In this document: in pieces, positions 8,949 through 16,890 of the stretch
Numbering within the stretch: the stretch's first letter is position 1
How the letters are laid out: each line of letters starts with the position of its first letter
Origin: Ruficoccus amylovorans
GTDB taxonomy: Bacteria; Verrucomicrobiota; Verrucomicrobiia; Opitutales; Cerasicoccaceae
Direction: 5' to 3'
DNA: 64,000 bases
Assembly: GCF_014230085.1 (NCBI RefSeq)
Contig: NZ_JACHVB010000014.1
Location: 186,001 to 250,000 of the forward strand
Notes under the pieces: model-generated
What the model was told of the DNA's origin: nothing
Database searches by the model: none
What the model saw: the letters and a program-made list of their open reading frames with translations, nothing else
Program-made: the position numbers and the translations under genes

Positions 8949-11075
8949 CTAGAAGGGGAAGCCGAGGGCGACCTGGAAGGTGCCTTTGGGGTCGAAGGGG
9001 CGGCGCTTGACGTTGTGGCCGTACTCGAAGCGCAGGGGGCCGACCACGGTGCGCAGCGAGATGCCCGCGCCGACGCTGACCAGCACGTCGTTGAAGGGGT
9101 AATCCTGGATTTCGGCGGCGTTGCCAACCGTGTCACAGAAAACCACTACAGAGATCATTTCGGTCAGGCGCTGCTCGAATTCGACTTGCCAGAGCATGTA
9201 GCTGACAGCGCCGATCTGCTGGTCCAGCGAATTAACCGGCGAGGCCTGGTCGCGCCGGTAGCCGCGCACGGTGTTTTCGCCGCCGAGGAAAAAGCGCTTG
9301 GGCACGGGGATATTTTCGCTGGCCGAGCCGAAGGAGGTGACCACGCCGGTCTTGTACCCGGCGTGGAAGACCAGCCCGCTGTCGGTAATCGGCTTGTGCC
9401 AGGCGCCGCCGATTTCAATGCGCTGGAAATTGACCTGCCCGCCGAGTTGCTTGAAAGCGAACTCGGAGGAACCGAAGACCTGCCAGCCGTCTGTCGGGAA
9501 AAGCGGGTTGTCGAGTTCGTTGCGGTTGGCCTTGAGGGTGATGCTGGAGACGAGGGACTTGGTCGGGCCGGGCGGGGAGGTGATATCCGAGTTGCGGGCC
9601 TCGACCTGACCGTAGTTGAACTGAATGCTGGCCGCGGTGTTGATGTCGCTGAAGAAGTGCTGGAGCCCGGCCGAGCCGCCATACTCCTCGCGGTCGAAGG
9701 TGATTTCCTCGCGGCGCAGGTAATTGGCGGAGAGGAAAAAGTCCAGGTCCTCGCCGAGAATCTGCGGGATCGTGTAGGTATAGTCCACGTAGGTGGCGCG
9801 GACGGACTGGATGGCGCTGAGGTGGGACTGGTGGGCCAGACCCCAGAGGTTGTTCTGGAGAACCTCAAAGCCCCCGCGTACGATGTCGAAGCTGCCCACG
9901 CCGAAGATGAGGTTGACCACCGTCTGCTTTTTCATGTCGGCGTCATAGATCACGTTCCAGGTGCCGTCTTCGGCCTCCTCGTAGTCGATGCGGATGGTGC
10001 GGAAGACACCGAGCCGGCTCAGCCGTTCGCGCCCGGCCTCGACCTGGGAGCGGTCGAGCAGTTCGCCTTCGTGAAGATTGGCCTGTTGTTCGAGCAGGTC
10101 GCGATTGACGCTCTCGGCGTTCTTGAAGCTGATCTGGCCGATACGTACGACCGGGCCGGGCTCCGCCTTCAGCGTGACGTGTGTGCGGCGGATGTCGCCT
10201 TCGTCGCTGAGGACTTCGACCTCCTGCGTGATGACAACATCGGGGTGTCCGCTGGCGTAGTAGCGGTTGCGAAGTTTTTGCGCCTGGAGCTGGAGCCAGG
10301 ACGGGTCGAGGCGCTGGTCCTCGGGCAGTGTGTCTTCCAGCGCGGTTTCATCTCCGGCGGCAGGGGCGTCGAGGGTGAGCTTTTCCACGTAGTAGAGGGG
10401 GCCGGGATTGACCTCGACCTGCACATCGACCGCACCGGTTTCACGGTCCTCGGCGATGACTTTACCCTCGGCTTTCACGTCGCGGTAGCCGAGCCCACGC
10501 AGCGTCAGTACCAGCGAGTCCACTCCCGTGGCCAGTCGTCCGGCGGAGAAAAAACGGTCTTCCTCGGAGACGTAAAGCCGGTCCGTGGCGTAGAAGAAAC
10601 CTTGCGGATCGCGGGTGATCTCGTCGGGAAGTCCGTTGGTCTGGATGGTGCTGAAGTAAAAGAGCACGCCCGGCTCGATGTTGAAGGCGACGGCGTCGCC
10701 CTCCTTGCGGGGCGGGAGTTTCGGGTCCACGTCTCCCTCCTCCCAGCGGCCTTGCCAGACAGTTTCGCCCGCGTTGGTGAGGCTGGCCTCGATGGCGGGG
10801 TAGAGGTAGCCGCGGCGCTTGAGCTCGCCGGAGAGAATCCAGAGCGAGTCCTCGACGTAGATGCTGTTGAACTCGATCTGCTTGCCTTCGCCGGGCTCAA
10901 GGATCTCCAGCGAACGGGTGAGCGAGATGTCCCCGAAGAAGCCGAAGCCGTTGATGTCCACGTTCGGGTTGCCGATGAGGCCGAACAGTTCCGCCCCGCG
11001 TCCCGGCGAGGCCGGGAGCAGGCTCAGCAGGCACAGCAGGCCGAGCGTGCGGGTCAGTCTTCGTAAACAGTCCAT
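8949..11075 (-). CDS. tamA: Omp85-family outer membrane assembly protein TamA-like
   Basis: A 708-residue outer-membrane protein with a signal peptide (MDCLRRLTRTLGLLCLLSLL). The N-terminal half contains POTRA-type repeats (for example VRIGQISFKNAESVNRDLLEQQ and GELLDRSQVEAGRERLSRLGVF). The C-terminal half is a 16-strand type barrel ending in a terminal Phe. The conserved loop-6 motif of the superfamily is present near residue 597 (FFLGGENTVRGYRR). It overlaps the end of the upstream tamB gene by 22 nt, so the pair is co-translated, as in classical translocation-and-assembly modules. The presence of tamB is the main reason to call it TamA rather than BamA. It is longer than the E. coli protein (577 residues). 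Confidence 0.85.
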   Translation of the reverse strand: MDCLRRLTRTLGLLCLLSLLPASPGRGAELFGLIGNPNVDINGFGFFGDISLTRSLEILEPGEGKQIEFNSIYVEDSLWILSGELKRRGYLYPAIEASLTNAGETVWQGRWEEGDVDPKLPPRKEGDAVAFNIEPGVLFYFSTIQTNGLPDEITRDPQGFFYATDRLYVSEEDRFFSAGRLATGVDSLVLTLRGLGYRDVKAEGKVIAEDRETGAVDVQVEVNPGPLYYVEKLTLDAPAAGDETALEDTLPEDQRLDPSWLQLQAQKLRNRYYASGHPDVVITQEVEVLSDEGDIRRTHVTLKAEPGPVVRIGQISFKNAESVNRDLLEQQANLHEGELLDRSQVEAGRERLSRLGVFRTIRIDYEEAEDGTWNVIYDADMKKQTVVNLIFGVGSFDIVRGGFEVLQNNLWGLAHQSHLSAIQSVRATYVDYTYTIPQILGEDLDFFLSANYLRREEITFDREEYGGSAGLQHFFSDINTAASIQFNYGQVEARNSDITSPPGPTKSLVSSITLKANRNELDNPLFPTDGWQVFGSSEFAFKQLGGQVNFQRIEIGGAWHKPITDSGLVFHAGYKTGVVTSFGSASENIPVPKRFFLGGENTVRGYRRDQASPVNSLDQQIGAVSYMLWQVEFEQRLTEMISVVVFCDTVGNAAEIQDYPFNDVLVSVGAGISLRTVVGPLRFEYGHNVKRRPFDPKGTFQVALGFPF

Positions 11076-14000
11076 TTCAAATCAAGGGTGTAGGCGTCGA
11101 AGCGGTCGTACTGGCCGACAATCGACCAGGTGTCGTCGATGCGGTAGAGTACGCGGATGGTGTCCTTGCCGGTGAGGGTGACGTCCTCGCCGACGAAGAC
11201 CTGCAACTGGTCGTCGAGCGGGTCGATCAGGCCCATGTCCACGAGGATGGTGTTGCCGACGAAGACGCCCAGCCCGGTCAAGCGGCTCTGAGTGGAGCGC
11301 TGGTCGCTCTCGGGCATGCGTCCGGCGGTGATCATCAGGAGGATGTCGCCCTGCTCCAGCGCGGGGGTGGAGGAAAAGGTGAGCTGAGGGTCGTCGGGGC
11401 GACCGGTGAGGCGCATGACCAGATCGTAGCCGTAGGCGCGTCCATTGGCGGTGATATCGATGACGGGGTCGTAGGGCTGGTCCTGGCGGATGGTGATGTT
11501 GCTGCCCTCGGCGATGCGGAGGTTGGCAAAGGGGAACATGACAATGCCCTGGTCGATCGTGACCTGGCCGATGGCCTGGGGCTCGCGCAGGGTGCCGAGC
11601 ATGTTGAGGTCGGCGGAGAGGATGCCCTCAAAGACCGGGATGCGCACGCGCAGGAAGCCGTCGCCCTCGACTTCGATGCGCAGCCGCCAGTCGGCCATCG
11701 GCTCGTCGTCGATGGAGAAGTAGGGGAAGCGTTTGTCCGGCGCGGCGGCGGCCCCGCCTCCGCCGCCCTGGCCGAGAGCGGTCAGGTCGATGGTGTAAAA
11801 GCTCTCGTTGAGCACGACCTTGCCACCGAGGGTGGTCACGCCGTCGGCATCCGTCAGGAGGGTGAGGTCCGGGCTGCCGCGCACGATCAACCCCGGCGAG
11901 CGTACGAAGGGGATCTGCTCGCCCTTGATCGCGAGGTCGAAGCGCGGGTTCTCCGGCGACTCGATGCCGATCTCGCCCGTGATGGCCAGCTCCTGCCCGC
12001 CGAGCAGCGCGGAGGCACGGGTGATCTCCAGCCGGGGACCGGCGATCGCAAGCTGTGCCTGGATCTCCGAGACGGAGCCGATCTGTGGCAGGGGCAGGGT
12101 TTCGACGCCCTGGACGGAAAGCTCGCCGCTCCAATCGAGGCCGGGCTTGAGTTCGGCACGCAGGTTGATCGTGCCGCTGGGGCGAAGGATGTCGGGTAAA
12201 AACTCGGCGAACGCGCTCAGCGGGACCGACTCGAAACGCAGCGAGCCGGTGGCTCCGGTCAAGTCCGGCTCCCGGCCTTCCTCGATCAACGCGAGCCAGG
12301 CCTCTTCGGTCATGGGGAGTCGGCCGTTGGCGGTGAGCGGATGCCCTGCCAGGTCCAGCCCGAGCTGGTTGACGGTGATTTCCTCCGGGGCAAACATGGC
12401 CTCCACGTGCAGGTTGTCCACGTCGGGGATGTCGGGCAGTTCGCTGCCTTCGGGGATGTCGAATTGCTTCAGGTGGGCGCTGAGCTTGCCCGTGGGCGAG
12501 GCCAGGGTGCCCTCCACGTCGAGGGTCAGGCTCGGCTCATCGAGCACGAGCTGGTACTCTTTTTGCAACCAGTCCCAGATGCTGCTTTGCCCCGGAGAGA
12601 CCGCGAGGTGAAAATCCGCCGGGGCCTCGGCCCGGAACTGGACGAGCGTCTCGGCGGCGGGAACGACCGCGACCGGGAAGTGGCCCCGGGCTTCGGCCAG
12701 CACGGTTTCGCCCTGCTGCGCGGTCAGGTGGTTCATGCGGGCACCGTCGGCATCTCCGGCCACGTCGAGCGAGAGGGTCACGGGCTGCTGGTTTTCCGGC
12801 TCGCCGGTGGCCGTCGCGGTCAGGGTGTAGGTGAGCGGGCTGTTGTCCCACCGGACCCCGGCCTGGACCTGGCTTAAGTGCGCGGGGAAGGGGAGCTTGG
12901 CGTCGGTCAGGAGTTTGAGCCAGTGCGGGCCTATATTGGAAACGGCCAGGTCGAGCTGCCCCGACTCGGGCCAGTTCACGTTCGCCTGAGCCTGCACGCT
13001 GCTGCCCTCGGTGTCGGCGATGGAAAGTTCGGTCAGGGTGATTTCACCGCTGGCAAGGTGGGTGAGCGTCACGGGCTGGGTAAGGCGAAGTTCGGAAAAA
13101 TTCCGGGGGCGCAGGCTGGCCTCGCTGACGGTGATCCGCTGGCTGTCCGGGCTCAGATCGGCGTTGCCCTCCCAGTTAAAGTCGAGCGCTTCGCCGCCGC
13201 CTTTACCGGACAGGACTTCGAGTGCGCCGTGTTCGCCGCGCCAGTGCAGGGAAATGTCCACGCGGTCTTCGGCCCATTCAAACTGCTCCAGCGTGAAGTC
13301 GCCTTCGTGGCGGGGGCGGGCGAGGGGGCCGTCGGCGGTGAAGTCCGCCTTCAGGGCCGAGAAGGCCGGAGCCTCGGGCGCGTAATGGCTGACCAGCGCC
13401 CCGCTGATGACGAGCGAAGCCTTGATCGCGCTGAGGTGTTCCTGTTCGAGGTCGTAGCTGCCGCTGAGCGAGAGCGAGGAATCCTCCGGCAGCGTGACCG
13501 CGCAACTGCCGAGTGTGAGCTGCGGCCAGTCGAGTACGGCCTCGACCTCGACGGTGTCCGCCGTGTAGTCCTCGTAGGCGAGGTCGCGGGCGTCGAGTCG
13601 GGCCGTCACCAGCGGATAGGCGGAGTCGGTCTGGTCGTCCGCCACCAGCGAGGCGTCGAGCTTGCCCCGGATGGGGAAAAAATTCTGCTTGGAAAGGTCG
13701 GCCTCCAGTTCGAAACGGGCCGGGGGCAGGTCGCTCAGCCCGGAAAAAGGCACCGTGACCGGCTCGGCCAGCCGGGCCGTGATCCAGCCGCCCTCGACGG
13801 CGATTTTATCCAGCGAAACAGCTTCCAGGTCCCCGGCGGCCTCGATCCGGGCGGTCAGCGGGGGGAGGCCGTCCTGCTCGGGGCGGGCTGTGGCGTCGAG
13901 GCTGAGCGTGTAGCGCTGGCCGTTCCAGTCGGCTTGCGCGGAGGCTTGGGGGGCGGCGTAGCCCTGGCGGTCCTCGCGGGCGAGTATCTCCTCGGGCAGC

Positions 14001-14800
14001 GTCCAGTCGCGGGCGCTGAACGTCGCCTCAGCGGGGAGGAGGCCGCTTCCGCGCCAGCTCGCACCAAAGGTGCCGGGCTGTTCGCGCCAGTCAATTTGCC
14101 CGGTGAGGGCCAGCTCGCTCGGCGCGGGCAGGGCGATGCCGATTTCGACCGTGGTGGGTTCGGGGGAAAACGCGAGCTTGAGCGTGCGTGCCTGCGCGGA
14201 CTCGCGGCTGAAGGTCAGTTCGGCCCGCTGCTCGCTCAGCGAGGTGCCCAGCACGGTGCTGAATGTGCCCTCAGTGTACTGCGGGCTGTCTGCTGTCACC
14301 GACAGGTCGCCGGAGGTATAGAGGACTTTTTCAACCGTGATTGCGACCGGCCAGCCATCGAGCAGCTCCAGCGCGTCAAAGGCCTGGCGGGCGAGTGCGG
14401 CGGGCTGGATTTCCTCGTCGGCGGCGGGGGGCGGAGGCGCCGGCTGGGCGGCGGGCTGGGCTTCGGTCTGCCTGACCTCGATGGTGCCAAGGGTGATCTC
14501 CGTCGGCTCGCCGGTGAGTTTTTTCCAAAGCAGGGCCGGGGGGGTAGCGGTTTGCAGGGTGCTGATGTCGGCCTCCAGCCCGGCTTGCGGATCGGCATAG
14601 CGGATTTCGCTCAGACGGAAAGTGCTGTAACCGACCCGTTCGTAGCGGTCAAATCCGGCTCCGGTGCCCTTCAGGGCCATCCCGAGCGCCCATCCCAGCC
14701 ACCACGGCGAGGAGGCAAAGGCGACCACTGCCAGCAGCACAAAAACGAGGACCAGCCGCAGAAGGACTTTACGTGTTTTTCGGAAAGGGAGGCGGCGCAT
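11054..14800 (-). CDS. tamB: TamB-like inner-membrane/periplasmic translocation module protein
   Basis: About 1248 residues. One N-terminal membrane anchor (LLRLVLVFVLLAVVAFAS) is followed by a very long beta-rich periplasmic region and the C-terminal TamB/DUF490 domain (LEQGDILLMITAGRMPES, then LQVFVGEDVTLTGKDTIRVLYRI). Such proteins span the periplasm as a hydrophobic groove and work in lipid transport and outer-membrane protein assembly. The ATG at 14800 places the Arg/Lys-rich segment (MRRLPFRKTRK) directly before the membrane helix; a GTG at 14821 would add seven residues, and neither has a clear ribosome binding site. The last 22 nt overlap tamA. A Pro/Ala-rich linker (QPAAQPAPPPPAADEE) lies near residue 125. 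Confidence 0.85.
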   Translation of the reverse strand: MRRLPFRKTRKVLLRLVLVFVLLAVVAFASSPWWLGWALGMALKGTGAGFDRYERVGYSTFRLSEIRYADPQAGLEADISTLQTATPPALLWKKLTGEPTEITLGTIEVRQTEAQPAAQPAPPPPAADEEIQPAALARQAFDALELLDGWPVAITVEKVLYTSGDLSVTADSPQYTEGTFSTVLGTSLSEQRAELTFSRESAQARTLKLAFSPEPTTVEIGIALPAPSELALTGQIDWREQPGTFGASWRGSGLLPAEATFSARDWTLPEEILAREDRQGYAAPQASAQADWNGQRYTLSLDATARPEQDGLPPLTARIEAAGDLEAVSLDKIAVEGGWITARLAEPVTVPFSGLSDLPPARFELEADLSKQNFFPIRGKLDASLVADDQTDSAYPLVTARLDARDLAYEDYTADTVEVEAVLDWPQLTLGSCAVTLPEDSSLSLSGSYDLEQEHLSAIKASLVISGALVSHYAPEAPAFSALKADFTADGPLARPRHEGDFTLEQFEWAEDRVDISLHWRGEHGALEVLSGKGGGEALDFNWEGNADLSPDSQRITVSEASLRPRNFSELRLTQPVTLTHLASGEITLTELSIADTEGSSVQAQANVNWPESGQLDLAVSNIGPHWLKLLTDAKLPFPAHLSQVQAGVRWDNSPLTYTLTATATGEPENQQPVTLSLDVAGDADGARMNHLTAQQGETVLAEARGHFPVAVVPAAETLVQFRAEAPADFHLAVSPGQSSIWDWLQKEYQLVLDEPSLTLDVEGTLASPTGKLSAHLKQFDIPEGSELPDIPDVDNLHVEAMFAPEEITVNQLGLDLAGHPLTANGRLPMTEEAWLALIEEGREPDLTGATGSLRFESVPLSAFAEFLPDILRPSGTINLRAELKPGLDWSGELSVQGVETLPLPQIGSVSEIQAQLAIAGPRLEITRASALLGGQELAITGEIGIESPENPRFDLAIKGEQIPFVRSPGLIVRGSPDLTLLTDADGVTTLGGKVVLNESFYTIDLTALGQGGGGGAAAAPDKRFPYFSIDDEPMADWRLRIEVEGDGFLRVRIPVFEGILSADLNMLGTLREPQAIGQVTIDQGIVMFPFANLRIAEGSNITIRQDQPYDPVIDITANGRAYGYDLVMRLTGRPDDPQLTFSSTPALEQGDILLMITAGRMPESDQRSTQSRLTGLGVFVGNTILVDMGLIDPLDDQLQVFVGEDVTLTGKDTIRVLYRIDDTWSIVGQYDRFDAYTLDLKWTVYED

Positions 14801-14945
14801 GGGTCGATGGTCGGGGCTCACGGCGAAGGCGGGAAAGGAAAAAGAGAGGCCCTACGATCACGGAGTAAACCGGGCGCTGCGCCAATCAAATTTTCACGTT
14901 CTTTGGCCCAGACGGTTTGCCCAAAAAGAAAGGCGGAATGAAGGG

Positions 14946-15038
14946 GTTGCCCGCGAACTCACGCAAGCTTCTGTTCCTCTTCATCCGGGGAAGTTCGGAA
15001 AAAGCCGTTGAGCCTCTTCGCGTGACTTCGCGGACAAC
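14946..15038. repeat. Imperfect palindrome, family B (10-nt period)
   Basis: Left arm 14946-14967 (GTTGCCCGCGAACTCACG then CAAG) and right arm 15016-15038 (CTTCGCGTGACTTCGCGG then ACAAC) are imperfect reverse complements. CTTCGCG-type units recur at about 10-nt spacing. A perfect version of the same arms lies at 45435-45667. It fills the spacer between tamB and the next minus-strand gene. Confidence 0.65.
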
Positions 15039-15065
15039 CGGTCTTGTGGCGCTTCCCCGGACCGG

Positions 15066-15560
15066 TCAGTGGTGGTGATGCCCGGTGGGAACGCCCCAGG
15101 CCCAGCGTTTGCCGGACCACAGGAGTTGGCCGTCGTTTTCGATGCGTATGCTCACCTTGTGGTGGGAGAAGGGATTCATCTCGGCCTGCGTCGGGCCGAA
15201 GAACTGGTATTCCGCATTCCAGGGGAGCGTTTCCGGGCCGAAGTCACCCTTTACCGTGACCACGGCGCCGGGGGGGAGTTCGGGGTCGGCCAGGAGTGCC
15301 AGGTGGTTACCGGCCCAGCCGAGTTCGATTTTAACCGGTTCGCCATCGACCTCGACGGTGTAAACCGCGCCGTTCATTTTGCCGCGTTCGGCGTGGGCGG
15401 ACTCGGCGGATTGCCAGGCCTCGTAGGCCGGAATCGAAATCGTCGCTCCGATGATGCACAACGCGGCTATCACCGCACCGATGAGCCGCCAGTTCGGGCC
15501 GCTGGGCGGGATCAGGTTGGGGTTGTCCGACGAAACGTAGGGGGCGGAGGGTGACGTCAT
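15066..15560 (-). CDS. Single-pass membrane protein of unknown function with a natural His4 tail
   Basis: A 164-residue protein. The start at 15560 is chosen because the open frame upstream of it is polar and unlike a leader. An N-terminal Pro/Ser-rich segment is followed by one membrane helix near residues 27-46 (LIGAVIAALCIIGATISIPA) and a C-terminal domain of about 110 residues that is probably outside the cytoplasm (GAVYTVEVDGEPVKIELGW; WNAEYQFFGPTQAEMNPFSHHKVSIRI). It ends in PTGHHHH, which might bind a metal, although there is no further evidence. It lies upstream of tamB on the same strand but is separated from it by a palindromic repeat. I do not recognise a family. Confidence 0.7.
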   Translation of the reverse strand: MTSPSAPYVSSDNPNLIPPSGPNWRLIGAVIAALCIIGATISIPAYEAWQSAESAHAERGKMNGAVYTVEVDGEPVKIELGWAGNHLALLADPELPPGAVVTVKGDFGPETLPWNAEYQFFGPTQAEMNPFSHHKVSIRIENDGQLLWSGKRWAWGVPTGHHHH

Positions 15561-15749
15561 GGCGTGAGAGTGTTCGGAAGATGATTGTGTCAAACGCACC
15601 GCGTCGAAATCGACATCGGGGGCCTTTGATGCAATGCTGTTGCGATAAGTAGCCGCCTGCCCGCGTCTTGTCAAGGGCATGGCCGGAATGAAGGGGGGAT
15701 GTTTTCCCGCTTGGCGCGGCGGCGATTTTCCTAAAACTTATGCGCTTCC

Positions 15750-16658
15750 ATGAGTGAAACAAAAGGCCCGGAGTATTTTAACCGCCTGAGCGGTCGGATC
15801 GAGCACGAGTCGGTTTATGGGGAGGCGTGGCTGGACTGGGCCTATAATCGCCCGCTGGGGCGACTTACGGTCGAGCTGGCGGCCAAGCGGACGTGGTTCT
15901 CGCGCTGGTACGGCTGGCGCATGAGCCGTCGCGCCAGCGCGAAAAAGGTCGTGCCCTTCATCCGGAAGTACGGGCTCGATATCGCCGAGATGCAGCTGCC
16001 GCCGGACCATTTCGCGAGCTTCAACGACTTTTTCAGCCGCCGTCTCAAGCCCGAGGCCCGGCCCATCGACCCGGACCCCGCCACGGTGGTGTTTCCCGCC
16101 GACGGGCGGCATCTCGGCTTCGCCAACGTGGCGCAGACGGACCGCTTTTACGCCAAGGGCCAGCGCATGGACCTGGCAAAACTTCTCGGCGACCGCGCAC
16201 TGGCGGGCCGCTACGAGGGCGGCTCGATGCTCATTTCCCGGCTGTGCCCGGTGGATTACCACCGCTTTCATTACCCGGCGGAGGGCGTGCCGGGCGACAC
16301 GTTGCCCATCAACGGCGACCTCTATTCCGTCAACCCCGTCTGTCTGCGCCGTCGCCTGAGCGTTTTGTGGGAAAACAAGCGCACCCTGACCGGTCTCCAA
16401 ACCGAGCGCTTCGGCCAGATCCTTTGCCTGGAAGTTGGCGCGACCTGCGTGGGCAGTATCGTGCAGACACACGTCCCCGGCCAGTACACGCCCAAGGGCG
16501 GCGAAAAAGGCTACTTTCGCTTTGGCGGGTCGATGTGCATCACGCTCTTCGAGCCGGGGGCGGTCACGCTGGCGGCGGACCTGCTGGAGCATTCCACCGC
16601 CGGGCGCGAACTGTACGCCCGCATGGGCGATGTGGCCGGGCGGGCAGCGTCGGCCTGA
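15750..16658 (+). CDS. psd: Phosphatidylserine decarboxylase proenzyme
   Basis: A 302-residue enzyme that makes phosphatidylethanolamine from phosphatidylserine at the membrane. Family marks are visible: FNDFFSRRLKPEARPI (residues 91-106), the catalytic-site motif HRFHYP (171-176), and the self-cleavage site FGGS with Ser261, which becomes the pyruvoyl group of the alpha subunit. Here the usual LGST is GGSM, a variant seen in the eukaryote-like/clostridial type. The start ATG lacks a ribosome binding site. No phosphatidylserine synthase gene is nearby. Confidence 0.93.
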   Translation: MSETKGPEYFNRLSGRIEHESVYGEAWLDWAYNRPLGRLTVELAAKRTWFSRWYGWRMSRRASAKKVVPFIRKYGLDIAEMQLPPDHFASFNDFFSRRLKPEARPIDPDPATVVFPADGRHLGFANVAQTDRFYAKGQRMDLAKLLGDRALAGRYEGGSMLISRLCPVDYHRFHYPAEGVPGDTLPINGDLYSVNPVCLRRRLSVLWENKRTLTGLQTERFGQILCLEVGATCVGSIVQTHVPGQYTPKGGEKGYFRFGGSMCITLFEPGAVTLAADLLEHSTAGRELYARMGDVAGRAASA

Positions 16659-16666
16659 GCGTTTTT

Positions 16667-16690
16667 ACCGCAGAGGCGCAAAGACGCAGA
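16667..16690. repeat. 8-nt-period repeat arm, family C
   Basis: Three units at 8-nt spacing (GCAGAGGC GCAAAGAC GCAGAG) lie just after the psd stop. A loosely complementary stretch (GCTGCTTTGGGTCTTTTG) lies at about 16725-16742, so this may be the left half of a decayed palindrome. Similar arms occur at 27027, 27221 and 36035-36207. Confidence 0.6.
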
Positions 16691-16764
16691 GATTTTGCTC
16701 AGGGATAGGGGCTGTTTTTTCGCGCTGCTTTGGGTCTTTTGTGGCGATGCGTTTTCTTGAAAAT

Positions 16765-16860
16765 CTCTGACGGAAAGGCCGGAAGTGAAAAGAGGTCGTC
16801 CCCTCCGGCCTTACTTAACGTTCTTCCTTAACGACCTTCCCGGCCTTCCTGTTAAATCCC
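16765..16860. repeat. Palindromic intergenic repeat, family A (copy 2, degenerate left arm)
   Basis: The right arm 16839-16858 (CCCGGCCTTCCTGTTAAATC) matches the family A arm; the left arm near 16766-16785 (GACGGAAAGGCCGGAAG) is partly complementary. It lies between the convergent psd and proton-ATPase genes. Confidence 0.7.
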
Positions 16861-16890
16861 TTCCTTTGCCGGGCTTTTCGGGCGGCGGTG

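Noticed and set aside
12878-14941. Long + strand open frame opposite tamB
   Set aside because: Low-complexity Gly/Arg/Glu translation typical of an antisense frame; tamB explains the region.
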